A stretch of 64,000 nucleotides of DNA from an uncultured Carboxylicivirga sp. (GCA_947491945.1 CANLLN010000015.1:1-64000), one strand, 5' to 3'. Shown: positions 1 to 9,715, counted from the stretch's first letter. A program made the numbers and translations. The notes: generated by a model not told the origin, from the letters alone.

Positions 1-2
1 AG

Positions 3-76
3 CTCCCCAGGTAGGACTTGAACCTACGACCTACGGATTAACAGTCCGCCGCTCTAACCAACTGAGCTACTAGGGA
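3..76 (-). tRNA. tRNA-Asn (GTT), copy 1
   Basis: Read on the minus strand this folds as a 74-nt cloverleaf. The acceptor arm TCCCTAG pairs with CTGGGGA (one G-U). The D arm contains AGCTCAGTTGGTTAGAGC, the anticodon loop CTGTTAA carries GTT, and the T arm contains GGTTCAAGTCC. The anticodon and the surrounding GGCGGACTGTTAATCCG match tRNA-Asn across bacteria. CCA is not encoded: the gene ends at the discriminator G and continues with CT. It lies just downstream of copy 2 on the same strand, so the two are probably processed from one transcript that continues past the left edge. Confidence 0.97.
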
Positions 77-116
77 AAATAATGTGTTGTGAAGCTTTCG
101 TTTAAGCTTTTTAAAG

Positions 117-190
117 CTCCCCAGGTAGGACTTGAACCTACGACCTACGGATTAACAGTCCGCCGCTCTAACCAACTGAGCTACTAGGGA
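117..190 (-). tRNA. tRNA-Asn (GTT), copy 2
   Basis: This 74-nt sequence is identical to the copy at 3-76, with the same GTT anticodon and the same acceptor, D and T arms. The 40-base spacer between the copies is AT-rich and has no gene. The identity suggests a recent tandem duplication or ongoing homogenisation. Confidence 0.97.
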
Positions 191-285
191 ATTTTTTATC
201 TTTCAATAAGTTTTGAACTCCTTTTTTGGGGAGGCATTTTCCTCAAATGCGTTGCAAAACTATAAGGAATCTTCAAATTATCCAA

Positions 286-293
286 TATCTTTG
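286..293 (+). promoter_or_regulatory. Bacteroidetes-type -7 element for the PfkB-family kinase
   Basis: TATCTTTG matches the Bacteroidetes sigma -7 consensus TAnnTTTG. No clear -33 TTTG is seen at the right distance. It lies about 50 bases before the ATG at 342 and downstream of the longer possible start at 213, so it supports the 342 start. Confidence 0.6.
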
Positions 294-341
294 CGTAAAA
301 TTTTTCGAATAAAATTACATCGTGTCATTAAATGTTTAAGT

Positions 342-1322
342 ATGAGTAGTGTATTAGGATTAGGAAATGCCTTGGTAGATATATTAGCAAAGCTGGATGA
401 CGATCAATTACTGGCTGAATTGAATTTACCCAAGGGTAGTATGCAATTGGTTGATGAGTCTGCAGCCAATAAGGTAAAGGCAGCTACTGCTCATATAAAA
501 AAGCAACTGGCCAGTGGAGGGTCTGCGGCCAATACCATTCATGGGCTGGCCAGCTTGGGTGTTAAAACCGGTTTTATTGGTAAGATAGGCAGCGATGAGT
601 TGGGCCAGGTCTTTAAAAAAGATATGACGGACCATAATATTACGCCGCACCTGCTTGAGTCACCCACCCAAAGTGGGCATGCCAATGCGCTGATCAGTCC
701 GGATTCGGAACGAACTTTCGCTACCTTTTTGGGTGCGGCCATTGAGCTGTCGCAGGATGATATCGTTGACGAGTTATTTCAGGGCTATCAGTACTTTCAT
801 GTAGAAGGGTATCTGGTACAAAATAAAGCCTTGATTGAAAAGGCTTATAAGATGGCCAAGGCCAATGGTTTAATTACAAGTCTTGATTTGGCCAGCTTCA
901 ATGTGGTGGAGGACAACCTGGAGTTTCTAACCAACCTGGTACACAATTATGTTGATATTGTTTTTGCCAATGAAGAGGAGGCGAAGGCTTATACGGGTAA
1001 GGAAGGTGAAGAGGCCTTGCATCAACTGGCTCAAGGCACCGAGGTGGCTATTCTTAAGCTCGGTAAGGAGGGATCGATGATTAAGCGCGCAAGCGAGTTA
1101 GTTCGTGTAGGCATTATTCCCGCCCAAAGCATCGATACAACAGGTGCCGGTGATTTATATGCTGCTGGTTTTCTGTTTGGTTTGTTGCAGAATTTGCCCT
1201 TAGATAAGTGTGGACGTATCGGATCTATCCTTTCAGGACATGTAATAGAAGTAGTAGGTCCAAAGATGAGTAAAGATAAATGGGCTGACATTCATGGCCT
1301 TATCAACGAAGAGCTGAATTAA
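342..1322 (+). CDS. PfkB-family carbohydrate/adenosine kinase
   Basis: A ribokinase-fold (PfkB) ATP-dependent kinase of 326 aa, near the usual family length. The N-terminal segment MSSVLGLGNALVDILAKLDD is the substrate-side beginning. GGSAANT is the first PfkB signature. Near the C-terminus, DTTGAGDLYAAGF is the second signature, which includes the catalytic Asp and the anion hole (GAGD). The pattern is closest to the adenosine kinase / fructokinase-like proteins common in Bacteroidetes; the substrate cannot be fixed from sequence alone. The start at 342 is preferred because the upstream in-frame Met at 213 adds 43 residues unlike the family and lies before the -7 element. It is transcribed away from the tRNAs and is probably monocistronic. 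Confidence 0.85.
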   Translation: MSSVLGLGNALVDILAKLDDDQLLAELNLPKGSMQLVDESAANKVKAATAHIKKQLASGGSAANTIHGLASLGVKTGFIGKIGSDELGQVFKKDMTDHNITPHLLESPTQSGHANALISPDSERTFATFLGAAIELSQDDIVDELFQGYQYFHVEGYLVQNKALIEKAYKMAKANGLITSLDLASFNVVEDNLEFLTNLVHNYVDIVFANEEEAKAYTGKEGEEALHQLAQGTEVAILKLGKEGSMIKRASELVRVGIIPAQSIDTTGAGDLYAAGFLFGLLQNLPLDKCGRIGSILSGHVIEVVGPKMSKDKWADIHGLINEELN

Positions 1323-1349
1323 CACGCATAAAAAATTATGGTTTTTATC

Positions 1350-1381
1350 ATTGTTCATTAACAAGGAGGGCTGTAATTTTG
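1350..1381 (+). promoter_or_regulatory. Promoter for kbl (TTG-N20-TAATTTTG)
   Basis: A -33-like TTG at 1351-1353 is followed after 20 bases by TAATTTTG (1374-1381), a full match to TAnnTTTG. The expected transcription start is near 1388, giving a leader of about 35 bases before the ATG at 1424. Confidence 0.65.
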
Positions 1382-1423
1382 TGGGCAAATTGGAAAATTA
1401 AACTGTTTAATAAATAAATTATC

Positions 1424-2614
1424 ATGTACGGTAAATTTCAGGATTTTTTGAGCAAAGAAATCGAGGCCATCAAGGAGTCGGGTCTCTATAAGAAGGAGCG
1501 CATTATTACTACGCCGCAGGGGGCTGAGATAAATGTTCAGGGGGGTGAGCCTGTATTGAACTTTTGCGCAAATAACTATCTTGGTTTGTCGTCGCATCCG
1601 CGAGTTGTAAAGGCAGCTCAAAAGGCTTTAGATACGCATGGATATGGTATGTCTTCAGTGCGTTTTATTTGTGGTACACAAGATATTCACAAGCAGCTGG
1701 AAGCCAAGATTGCCGACTTCTTCGGTATGGAAGATACCATACTTTATGCGGCTTGTTTTGATGCTAACGGAGGTGTTTTTGAGCCTTTGTTCACAGCGGA
1801 AGATGCCATCATCTCCGATGAGCTTAACCACGCTTCTATTATCGATGGCGTGCGTTTGTGTAAGGCCGCTCGTTATCGCTATAAGCATGCCGACATGGCA
1901 GATCTTGAGGAACAACTAAAAGCTGCTCAGAAACAGCGTTTCCGTATTATCGTTACCGATGGTGTATTTTCTATGGATGGAGATATCGCCAAGCTGGATC
2001 AGATTTGTGACCTGGCCGATAAATACGATGCACTGGTAATGGTGGACGACAGTCACTCTTCAGGTTTCATAGGCAAGACAGGTCGGGGTACGCATGAATA
2101 TCACAACTGCATGGATCGTGTAGATATCATTACCGGAACCCTTGGTAAGGCGCTGGGTGGTGCCCTGGGTGGTTATACTACCGGAAAGAAGGAGATTATC
2201 GACATGCTGCGTCAGCGCTCACGTCCTTATCTTTTCTCTAATTCTTTGGCGCCTTCAATTATTGGTGCGGCTTTGGAGATTTTCGATATGTTGACTGAGT
2301 CAACTGACTTACGCGACAAAGTGATTTCAAACGCTGAGTACTTCAAAACAAAGATTGTGGAGGCCGGATTTGATATTAAGCCAACAGAGTCGGCCATTGT
2401 GGCACTGATGCTTTACGATGCCAAGTTATCGCAAGAGTTTGCCGCCCGTTTGTTAGATGAAGGTATTTACGTTATTGGCTTCTACTATCCTGTAGTACCC
2501 AAAGGCCAGGCTCGTATCCGTATTCAGATTTCGGCTGCTCATGAACAACACCACTTAGATAAAGCCATTGCAGCTTTCGTTAAGATTGGTAAAGAGTTGA
2601 ATGTAATTAAGTAA
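1424..2614 (+). CDS. kbl: 2-amino-3-ketobutyrate CoA ligase (glycine C-acetyltransferase)
   Basis: A PLP-dependent alpha-oxoamine synthase of 396 aa, the usual Kbl length. It converts 2-amino-3-oxobutanoate plus CoA to glycine and acetyl-CoA in threonine breakdown. Very high similarity to E. coli Kbl is visible throughout, e.g. [34 protein letters not shown], and the PLP-binding Lys242 in [30 protein letters not shown] near the C-terminus is also Kbl-like. The same fold includes serine palmitoyltransferase, made by many Bacteroidetes, but the motifs favour Kbl. No threonine dehydrogenase gene is in the window, so its partner would be elsewhere. It is flanked by its own promoter and terminator. 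Confidence 0.93.
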   Translation: MYGKFQDFLSKEIEAIKESGLYKKERIITTPQGAEINVQGGEPVLNFCANNYLGLSSHPRVVKAAQKALDTHGYGMSSVRFICGTQDIHKQLEAKIADFFGMEDTILYAACFDANGGVFEPLFTAEDAIISDELNHASIIDGVRLCKAARYRYKHADMADLEEQLKAAQKQRFRIIVTDGVFSMDGDIAKLDQICDLADKYDALVMVDDSHSSGFIGKTGRGTHEYHNCMDRVDIITGTLGKALGGALGGYTTGKKEIIDMLRQRSRPYLFSNSLAPSIIGAALEIFDMLTESTDLRDKVISNAEYFKTKIVEAGFDIKPTESAIVALMLYDAKLSQEFAARLLDEGIYVIGFYYPVVPKGQARIRIQISAAHEQHHLDKAIAAFVKIGKELNVIK

Positions 2615-2651
2615 TTTCATCGTCATACGGTGGACGAAGTAATATACAGTG

Positions 2652-2680
2652 AAGGGTGTTTCGAGAGAGGCTCCCTTTTC
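2652..2680 (+). terminator. Intrinsic terminator after kbl
   Basis: AGGG at 2653-2656 pairs with CCCT at 2673-2676. The helix continues inward with G-C, two G-U, A-T and C-G pairs to a GAGA tetraloop, then TTTTC follows. Confidence 0.7.
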
Positions 2681-2926
2681 TTATTCACTGGCACTTAAGA
2701 TCTGATGTGCAGCCAGTAATTAGTGAGTAAGGATCATTCCATAGGAATATAGAGGTGTTTCATAAGTATAAGGGCTTTTGTTTGTGACTAATTAGACTTT
2801 CTAAACCTTAATTTTTTCGAAGCTTACTTACGATTTTATTGTACTTACCTTTTTTTTCGTTGTCAGGGTGTTTTTGTGGTAAATTCTTTTTTACATTCGT
2901 TAATAATTTATCACAACCCATAGATA
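2681..2926. other. Intergenic region before the DUF4954 gene
   Basis: AT-rich non-coding stretch between the kbl terminator and the next start. TACATTCG at 2892-2899 resembles the -7 element, but the nearest upstream TTTG (2873-2876) is only 15 bases away, so the promoter is uncertain. No RNA gene or short ORF of note was seen. Confidence 0.4.
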
Positions 2927-4924
2927 ATGAATGATTATCGCACCCTGAGTAAAAAGGAAATTGAAATACTTGAGCAACGAAATTGCCTGTGCGCCGATTG
3001 GCAGTTGGTGGAGGTTAAAGATGGTTTTTGTCCCGAAAACCTCCGAAATGTGAATCTTTCGGGACGCATAAGGTTAGGTGTTTATAATCGTAGCTTTTCC
3101 TTTGCCGGCGGAGTGGAGAAGAAAGCTGGTATTTCTAACGCAACTTTGCACAATTGCATTATCGATTCTGATACATATATTAATCAGGTTAAAAATCACA
3201 TTGCCAATTATCACATTCATTCCAATGTTGTTATCGAAAATGTGGATTCTATTATTACCGAAAAGGAGAGCTGCTTTGGCAACGGAGTATTGGTATCGGC
3301 ACTGAATGAGGCAGGCGGGCGCGAGATCGCTATCTACGATGAGCTATCGGCTCATACGGCCTATATAATGGCCATGTATCGCCACCGTCCTAAGGTGATT
3401 GAGGCTCTTCAGCTTCTGATTGATCAATATAAAGGTGGGGTGTGTTCGTCAATGGGTACTATCGCTGAAGGTGCACGACTCATTAACTGCCGCACGATAA
3501 TTGATGTGAATATTGGCCCTTATGCTCATATTGAAGGGATTTACCGCTTGTGCAACGGAACAGTGAATAGTTCGTTAGCGGCGCCCAGTTATTTTGGCCC
3601 CGGTGTTATTGCCGAGGATTTTATAGCAGCCTCGGGAGCTACACTAAGTGACAGTGCTCTTGTGTCAAAGTGTTTCATCGGGCAGGGCTGCGAGTTGAGC
3701 AAGCAATATTCGGCCGAAAATTCCGTGTTCTTTGCCAATTGCCAGGGTTTTCATGGCGAGGCATGCTCGGTGTTTGCCGGTCCTTATACGGTTACACATC
3801 ATAAATCCACCCTGCTGATCGCTGGATACTTTTCTTTTATGAATGCGGGTAGTGGCTCTAACCAAAGTAACCATATGTATAAGCTGGGGCCCATTCATCA
3901 AGGTGTGGTGGAACGTGGCTCTAAAACCACTAGTGATTCCTATGTGCTTTGGCCGGCTCGCATCGGGGCCTTTTCTCTGGTAATGGGTCGGCACTATCGC
4001 AATCCTGACACTTCACAACTTCCTTTCTCCTATCTCATTGAGAATAAAGATGAGAGCATATTGGCACCGGGTGTTAACCTGCGCAGTGTGGGTACCATAC
4101 GCGATGCCCGTAAGTGGCCCCGGCGTGACAAACGGAAGGATACGCGGCTGTTGGACTTTATCAATTTCAATCTTTTAAGTCCTTTTACTATTCAGAAAAT
4201 GATCAATGGTAAAAAGGTTTTGAAAGAGCTGCGTCAATCTTCGGGTTTCACATCCGAATACTACATGTATAACAATGTAAAAATAACAAATGACTCATTA
4301 AAGCGTGGCATTGAGCTATATACCATTGGAGTAATAAAGTTTTTGGGCAATGCGCTGATAAAAAGGCTGGAAGATGTTATCTTTGTTTCTTTAAGTGAAT
4401 TAAGGAGTAGCCTTTCAAAAACTTCCGATTATGGCAATGGGGAGTGGATTGATATGGCCGGACTGTTGGTTCCCAAGGAGCGGGTAATGACCTTGCTTGA
4501 TGACTTGCAGAAAGGTGACATTACGGAGCTGGAGCAGCTTAACAAGCGCTATGCTGCCCTGCACGATAATTATTTTGAGTACACTTGGTCGTGGTGCCTC
4601 AGGGTGTTTAAAGAAGAGTTTGATCTTGATTTTCAAACTGCCCGCGTGGATCAGATCATGGCCTTTGTGGATCAATGGAAAAAATGTGTCATCGATTTGG
4701 ATAATATGTTGTATGCCGACGCTCATAAGGAGTTTACCTTGAAAACACAAACGGGCTTTGGTATCGATGGCTCGGAGGAAACACGTATACTGGACTTTGA
4801 ACAGGTGCGTGGAGAATTTGAGAAACATCCATCAGTGCAAGACATCAGTAATCATATTCGGGAAAAAAGCAGGCTGGCCGAGGAGCTGAAGGAAAGGCTT
4901 ATCCTCTTGGAACAAAGAGAATAA
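2927..4924 (+). CDS. DUF4954 family protein (left-handed beta-helix-like)
   Basis: A 665-aa cytoplasmic protein with no signal peptide, recognised as the DUF4954 family common in Bacteroidetes. The central part (about residues 80-400) contains degenerate hexapeptide-like repeats (for example VNIGPYAHIEG, KCFIGQGCELSKQY and AENSVFFANCQGF), as in left-handed beta-helix sugar-nucleotide and acyl transferases. A charged, helical C-terminal part follows (about 400-665). The activity is not established. It is followed after 18 bases by nagB, so the two are probably co-transcribed; with glmS downstream this suggests a role linked to amino-sugar or sugar-nucleotide metabolism. That role is inference from context and fold only. 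Confidence 0.8.
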   Translation: MNDYRTLSKKEIEILEQRNCLCADWQLVEVKDGFCPENLRNVNLSGRIRLGVYNRSFSFAGGVEKKAGISNATLHNCIIDSDTYINQVKNHIANYHIHSNVVIENVDSIITEKESCFGNGVLVSALNEAGGREIAIYDELSAHTAYIMAMYRHRPKVIEALQLLIDQYKGGVCSSMGTIAEGARLINCRTIIDVNIGPYAHIEGIYRLCNGTVNSSLAAPSYFGPGVIAEDFIAASGATLSDSALVSKCFIGQGCELSKQYSAENSVFFANCQGFHGEACSVFAGPYTVTHHKSTLLIAGYFSFMNAGSGSNQSNHMYKLGPIHQGVVERGSKTTSDSYVLWPARIGAFSLVMGRHYRNPDTSQLPFSYLIENKDESILAPGVNLRSVGTIRDARKWPRRDKRKDTRLLDFINFNLLSPFTIQKMINGKKVLKELRQSSGFTSEYYMYNNVKITNDSLKRGIELYTIGVIKFLGNALIKRLEDVIFVSLSELRSSLSKTSDYGNGEWIDMAGLLVPKERVMTLLDDLQKGDITELEQLNKRYAALHDNYFEYTWSWCLRVFKEEFDLDFQTARVDQIMAFVDQWKKCVIDLDNMLYADAHKEFTLKTQTGFGIDGSEETRILDFEQVRGEFEKHPSVQDISNHIREKSRLAEELKERLILLEQRE

Positions 4925-4942
4925 ACCAAAAAATAGATTACT

Positions 4943-5749
4943 ATGCGATTAATTATCGAGCCTGATTATCAGCAGGCATCAGCGTGGACAGCGAGTTACA
5001 TTGCACAAAGGATTAATAAGCACCAAGGCGACAAGCCTTTTGTGCTGGGTTTGCCAACAGGCTCATCGCCACTGGGAACCTACAAAGAGTTGATTCGCTT
5101 GAATAAGGAAGGAAAAGTATCCTTTAAAAACGTGGTGACCTTCAACATGGATGAGTATCGTGAGATACCCCGTGAGCATCCGCAGAGTTACTACACTTTT
5201 ATGTGGAATAATTTTTTCAGCCACATCGATATTAAAGCCGAGAATACCAACCTGCTGGATGGTCAGGCCGAAGACGTTGAGGCAGAGTGTCAGCGTTATG
5301 AAGATAAGATAAAGGAGATGGGTGGTATCGACCTATTTTTAGGGGGTATTGGCCCCGATGGTCACCTGGCTTTTAATGAGCCGGCATCATCATTAAGCTC
5401 CAGAACGCGGGTTAAAACGTTAACCTACGATACCATTTTAGCGAACTCTCGTTTCTTTGACAATGATCCCAATAAGGTGCCAAAAACTTCACTTACCGTG
5501 GGTGTGGGTACTGTGCTGGACGCCAAAGAAGTGTTGATTATCGTGAATGGCCATAGCAAAGCAAGGGCTTTGCAACATGCTGTAGAAGAAGGAGTCAATC
5601 ATATGTGGACCATCAGTGCGCTGCAACTGCACCCCAAGGGTGTTATCGTATGCGATGAAGCAGCAACGCACGAATTGAAAGTGGGTACCTATAGTTATTT
5701 CAAAGACATTGAAAAAGATAACTTAGCCCCCGAAAGCCTTTGGAAATAA
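4943..5749 (+). CDS. nagB: Glucosamine-6-phosphate deaminase
   Basis: A 268-aa NagB, the usual length. It converts glucosamine-6-phosphate to fructose-6-phosphate and ammonia, the entry step of amino sugars into glycolysis. Visible motifs include [15 protein letters not shown] for phosphate binding, TFNMDEY with the catalytic Asp, and [17 protein letters not shown] with the ring-opening His. [15 protein letters not shown] and the C-terminal region are also typical. It follows DUF4954 by 18 bases and ends before a strong terminator that separates it from glmS, which runs the opposite reaction. The pair can therefore be expressed independently. Confidence 0.95.
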   Translation: MRLIIEPDYQQASAWTASYIAQRINKHQGDKPFVLGLPTGSSPLGTYKELIRLNKEGKVSFKNVVTFNMDEYREIPREHPQSYYTFMWNNFFSHIDIKAENTNLLDGQAEDVEAECQRYEDKIKEMGGIDLFLGGIGPDGHLAFNEPASSLSSRTRVKTLTYDTILANSRFFDNDPNKVPKTSLTVGVGTVLDAKEVLIIVNGHSKARALQHAVEEGVNHMWTISALQLHPKGVIVCDEAATHELKVGTYSYFKDIEKDNLAPESLWK

Positions 5750-5793
5750 CATTGCGGACACTTGTTCGTAAGCTTATTATACACATTTGTTTG

Positions 5794-5825
5794 AAGAGGA
5801 ACGCCTATGGTGTTCCTCTTTTTTC
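5794..5825 (+). terminator. Intrinsic terminator after nagB
   Basis: A 12-bp stem (5794-5805 with 5809-5820; one G-U) closes a TAT loop and is followed by a T run. It lies between nagB and glmS. Confidence 0.9.
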
Positions 5826-5875
5826 GTCTCTGCCGCCTTGTAATGATGCGTTTATAATAAATTAACTCGATAACT

Positions 5876-7711
5876 ATGTGTGGAATAGTAGCTTATATTG
5901 GCGGGCGTACCGCGTATCCCATTATTGTAAAAGGCTTACAGCGGCTTGAGTACCGGGGCTATGACTCAGCCGGACTGGCGTTGATTAACAGCGATGTGAA
6001 TGTGTATAAATGTAAAGGTAAGGTGAAAGACCTGGAACTGCATGCCAGGGGTAAATCCATAGTTGGTACCATTGGCCTGGGGCATACCCGCTGGGCTACT
6101 CATGGCGAACCCAGCGACGACAATGCCCATCCGCATATTTCACAAAACGGAAAGTTCATTGTGGTGCATAACGGTATTATCGAGAATTATGCCCACCTTA
6201 AAAAGGAACTGGAAAGTCGCGGTTATACTTTTAAAAGTGAGACCGATACTGAAGTACTGGCGAACCTTATCGAGAATATATATTTAAGCAAGGAGGTGAA
6301 TGCTGAGATGGCCGTTCGTTTAGCACTGACGCGCGTAATTGGCGCCTATGGACTGGTTATTGCCTGTGCCGATGATAAGGAACGGCTAATCGCCGCCCGT
6401 AAAGGCAGTCCATTGGTGATAGGGGTCGGTGAGAGCGAGTATTTTCTGGCCTCTGATGCCACGCCCATCGTAGAATATACCGATCAGGTGATTTATATGA
6501 ACGACGAGGAAGTAGCCATTATTAGCAAAGATAAGATTAACCTGAAAAGCATTCAGAATGATGCGCTCAAGCCTCGTATTCAGAAAATAGACCTTACTAT
6601 TGATGAGATTGACAAGGGTGCCTATGATCATTTTATGTTGAAAGAGATCTATGAACAGCCCATCTCCATAGCCGATACCTTTCGGGGTCGCATATCCATG
6701 GATTACTCAAAAATTTTTCTGGGTGGTATTATGGATGTACTGCCTCAGCTGACGCAGGCGCCCCGTATCATTATTGTTGCCTGTGGCACCTCGTGGCATG
6801 CCGGTCTGGTAGGCGAATATCTATTTGAAGAGTTTGCCCGTGTGCCCGTCGAGGTGGAGTATGCCAGCGAGTTTCGCTATCGCAACCCGGTGATTAATAA
6901 GGGGGATGTAATTATTGCCATTTCGCAGAGTGGTGAGACGGCGGACACTTTGGCTGCCATTAAGATGGCGCGTGAGCAGGGAGCTATTATTATAGGAATC
7001 TGCAATGTGGCAGGTTCGTCCATACCCCGCGAAACGGATGCCGGTGTTTATACCCATGCCGGTGTAGAAATTGGTGTAGCTTCCACCAAGGCCTTTACTT
7101 CGCAGGTAACCGTGCTTACCATGATGGCATTGTTGCTGGGTAGGAATAGGGGTAAGCTGGATGCGGAGGACTATAAAATGCTAATTGCTGAGTTAACGCA
7201 GGTGCCCGATAAAATACGCACAATTCTAACCGGTGAAGAGGCAATACGCAATATTGCGGCTAGCTACCAGGACGCGACCAATGCCTTGTATCTTGGGCGA
7301 GGCTGCCTTTTTCCTGTGGCTCTTGAAGGAGCGCTGAAACTTAAAGAGATTTCCTATATCCATGCCGAAGGATACCCGGCGGCGGAGATGAAGCATGGCC
7401 CCATCGCGCTCATTGACGAGAATATGCCGGTTTTTGTGCTGGCCACTAAGGATAATTCCTATGAGAAGATAGTGAGTAATATTCAGGAGGTGAAAGCCCG
7501 TAGCGGTAAAGTTATCGCCATCGTTACAAAAGGCGATGAGGTGATTAAGAAAATGGCGGATTATGTGATTGAGGTACCCGACAGTCACGAGGCCGTGGCA
7601 CCTTTGCTTACCTGTGTGCCCTTGCAGCTCATTTCCTATCATATTGCTGTTATGCGGGGCTGTAATGTTGACCAGCCGCGTAATCTGGCAAAATCTGTTA
7701 CCGTGGAATAG
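5876..7711 (+). CDS. glmS: Glutamine-fructose-6-phosphate aminotransferase (isomerizing)
   Basis: A 611-aa enzyme that makes glucosamine-6-phosphate from fructose-6-phosphate and glutamine, the first committed step to UDP-GlcNAc. The N-terminal glutaminase domain starts MCGIVAYIGG, with Cys2 as nucleophile after Met removal; RGYDSAG and GHTRWATHGEPS follow. Two SIS sugar-isomerase domains follow, with CGTSWHAG, SQSGETADTLAA, STKAFTSQV and EGALKLKEISYIHAEGYPA. The C-terminus LAKSVTVE is the conserved end. No glmS ribozyme-like sequence is apparent in the 50 bases between the nagB terminator and the ATG. Confidence 0.97.
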   Translation: MCGIVAYIGGRTAYPIIVKGLQRLEYRGYDSAGLALINSDVNVYKCKGKVKDLELHARGKSIVGTIGLGHTRWATHGEPSDDNAHPHISQNGKFIVVHNGIIENYAHLKKELESRGYTFKSETDTEVLANLIENIYLSKEVNAEMAVRLALTRVIGAYGLVIACADDKERLIAARKGSPLVIGVGESEYFLASDATPIVEYTDQVIYMNDEEVAIISKDKINLKSIQNDALKPRIQKIDLTIDEIDKGAYDHFMLKEIYEQPISIADTFRGRISMDYSKIFLGGIMDVLPQLTQAPRIIIVACGTSWHAGLVGEYLFEEFARVPVEVEYASEFRYRNPVINKGDVIIAISQSGETADTLAAIKMAREQGAIIIGICNVAGSSIPRETDAGVYTHAGVEIGVASTKAFTSQVTVLTMMALLLGRNRGKLDAEDYKMLIAELTQVPDKIRTILTGEEAIRNIAASYQDATNALYLGRGCLFPVALEGALKLKEISYIHAEGYPAAEMKHGPIALIDENMPVFVLATKDNSYEKIVSNIQEVKARSGKVIAIVTKGDEVIKKMADYVIEVPDSHEAVAPLLTCVPLQLISYHIAVMRGCNVDQPRNLAKSVTVE

Positions 7712-7790
7712 CAGGCAAAGGCGTTGTAGATACACGGTGCAATTCCATTAAAAATCAAACACCTTGTGCCATTATAATATTATAGCGCAT

Positions 7791-7821
7791 CAATAGCTCT
7801 GTGCTTTGTACAGGGCTATTG
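7791..7821 (+). terminator. Stem-loop after glmS, probable terminator
   Basis: A 12-bp stem with one G-U, CAATAGCTCTGT with ACAGGGCTATTG, closes a 7-base loop about 80 bases after the glmS stop. The T run after it is poor, so termination may be weak. Confidence 0.55.
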
Positions 7822-8073
7822 ATATATTTAGCCCTTTTAGGATTACTGTAGTAATAATCACGAATGTAGTTTAATTTGAATAGCGCTGGATGTAATCCGG
7901 GGGCATATTAAAACGATATTTTTTTGAACACTGATGGAATTCAATCTTTAAATACGATGGCCTTGGGAAGATACAGGGTGAAAAAGATAATTATAAAATA
8001 TATTTGTATCACGATGTATCAGTGGATGCCCTTAACAGGCGTCCGCATGTTGAATATTAAATTTTATAATAGA
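7822..8073. other. Leader region of the sulfatase gene
   Basis: Non-coding, AT-rich. It contains TATATTTG at 7999-8006, a good -7 element, placing transcription start near 8013 and a leader of about 60 bases. An in-frame open stretch back to 7924 exists, but its residues do not resemble a sulfatase and it lies before the promoter. Confidence 0.5.
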
Positions 8074-9669
8074 ATGAATTTCAGAAATCTAAAAGTTGCA
8101 CTGATTGGCCTTTCTAGTCTTTTGATAGCCTGCTCTCCAAAGACAGACAAAATGCAGTCTCAGCCTAACGTTTTGTTTATCCTGGCTGATGATCTGGGTT
8201 ATCGTGATTTAGGCTTTATGGGTAGCGATTATTATGAAACGCCCAACCTTGATCAGTTGGCTCGTGAAGGCGTTGTCTTTACCAACGGTTATGCCGGTTG
8301 TCAGGTTTGCAGCCCGTCCAGAGCGAGTATTATGACGGGTAAATTTCCGGCGCGTCATGGCATTACCGACTGGATTGGAGCTCCTTCGGGTGAAAATTGG
8401 CGCAATATTGGTCGTTACAATAAATTACTGCCTGCCGAATATGAGCATGCCTTACCGGCTGCCTACACAACTTTACCGGAAGCTCTGAAAGAAGCCGGCT
8501 ATACAACTTTCTTTGCGGGTAAGTGGCACTTGGGTGGTGAAGGAAGCTGGCCGCAGGATCATGGTTTTGATGTTAATATTGGCGGTTGGCATGCAGGGAG
8601 TCCTATCGGTGGCTATTTCGATCCTTACCAAAATCCAAACCTGCCAAACCGCAAGCCGGGCGAGAACCTATCAATGCGTTTGGCCAGGGAGACCGTTGAT
8701 TTCCTCGCTAAAAATAATTCGGATGAAACCGGACAGCCTGTATTTGCCTTTCTGTCATTTTATGCGGTGCACGGCCCTATTCAGACCACCCCTGAAAAGT
8801 GGGCAAAATATCAAGCGAAAGCCAAAGCGAAGGGGCTGGCCGAAAAAGCTTATGAGATGGGGCATTTCTTACCTATCCGTCAGGTACAAGATAATCCGGT
8901 ATATGCCGGATTGGTGGAAAGCATGGATGATGCCATTGGCTATGTTACAGCTTCTTTAAAAAAGATGGGCCTGGACGACAACACCATTGTGATTTTCACA
9001 TCAGATAATGGCGGAGTAGCCTCTGGTGATTCGTATTCAACTGCCAACTTGCCTTTGCGTGGGGGTAAAGGCTATCAATTCGAAGGTGGTATCCGCGAGC
9101 CTTATGTGATAAAAGTACCGGGTATGGAGCGAAGTGTGTCGAGCTGTGATGTGCCGGTTAGCGGAACTGATTTTTATCCGACTATTCTGGAGTTAGTGGG
9201 GGCCGATCTTCGACCCGAAGCGCATAACGATGGTGTAAGTCTTGTACCCTTGTTAAAGGGTGAGCGCATTGCGGAGCGTAGTTTGATTTGGCACTATCCT
9301 CACTATGGTAACCAGGGAGGAGAACCTTCGTCTATTATCCGAAAGGGTGATTGGAAGCTGATTTACTATTATGAAGATGAGTACATAGAGCTTTATAACC
9401 TGGGTGAAGATTTGGAAGAGCAATATAACCTGGCGTCGCGTCATCCTGAAAAGGCGACGAGCTTACAAAACGAATTGTTCACTTATCTGGATGAGGTGGG
9501 TGCGCGTTATCCACAAAAAGATCCTCAGTATGATGCGGAAAAGGAGCAGGCTTATCTGAAGGGTGTGCATGAGCGTTTCATGCCGCAATTGGAGCAGCAG
9601 CGTTTACGCTACCTTAATGATGATTACGAGCCCAACAGTAATTGGTGGGGAAGTAAAGTGAATGACTAA
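8074..9669 (+). CDS. Sulfatase, lipoprotein (formylglycine type)
   Basis: A 531-aa S1-type sulfatase. The N-terminus MNFRNLKVALIGLSSLLIAC is a lipoprotein signal with a lipobox ending at Cys, so the enzyme is likely anchored in the periplasm or at the cell surface. PNVLFILADDLGYRDLGF carries metal-binding Asp residues. CSPSR, starting at Cys79, is the formylglycine signature (Cys type) that needs a sulfatase-maturating enzyme, probably the anaerobic kind encoded elsewhere. GKWHLGG and FTSDNGG complete the active site. The substrate is probably a sulfated glycan, but no glycoside hydrolase or SusCD pair is adjacent, so it cannot be named. Start 8074 was chosen over 7924 because of the signal peptide and the promoter position. 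Confidence 0.92.
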   Translation: MNFRNLKVALIGLSSLLIACSPKTDKMQSQPNVLFILADDLGYRDLGFMGSDYYETPNLDQLAREGVVFTNGYAGCQVCSPSRASIMTGKFPARHGITDWIGAPSGENWRNIGRYNKLLPAEYEHALPAAYTTLPEALKEAGYTTFFAGKWHLGGEGSWPQDHGFDVNIGGWHAGSPIGGYFDPYQNPNLPNRKPGENLSMRLARETVDFLAKNNSDETGQPVFAFLSFYAVHGPIQTTPEKWAKYQAKAKAKGLAEKAYEMGHFLPIRQVQDNPVYAGLVESMDDAIGYVTASLKKMGLDDNTIVIFTSDNGGVASGDSYSTANLPLRGGKGYQFEGGIREPYVIKVPGMERSVSSCDVPVSGTDFYPTILELVGADLRPEAHNDGVSLVPLLKGERIAERSLIWHYPHYGNQGGEPSSIIRKGDWKLIYYYEDEYIELYNLGEDLEEQYNLASRHPEKATSLQNELFTYLDEVGARYPQKDPQYDAEKEQAYLKGVHERFMPQLEQQRLRYLNDDYEPNSNWWGSKVND

Positions 9670-9715
9670 ATTACGGTAAGATTTTCTGGTAGTTTATTAC
9701 ACGAATATACATATA

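Noticed and set aside
213-341. Longer N-terminus for the PfkB-family kinase
   Set aside because: The extra residues do not match the family and the -7 element lies inside this stretch.
4415-4828. Open frame on the minus strand inside the DUF4954 gene
   Set aside because: It lies entirely within a well-supported gene and shows no family pattern, start context or compositional sign of coding.
5826-5875. Possible glmS ribozyme upstream of glmS
   Set aside because: Only about 50 bases separate the nagB terminator from the ATG, too short for the ribozyme, and its conserved core is not seen.
7226-7735. 169-codon open frame opposite the end of glmS
   Set aside because: It is a shadow of a highly conserved enzyme; its residues are rich in His and Ile with no domain or signal.
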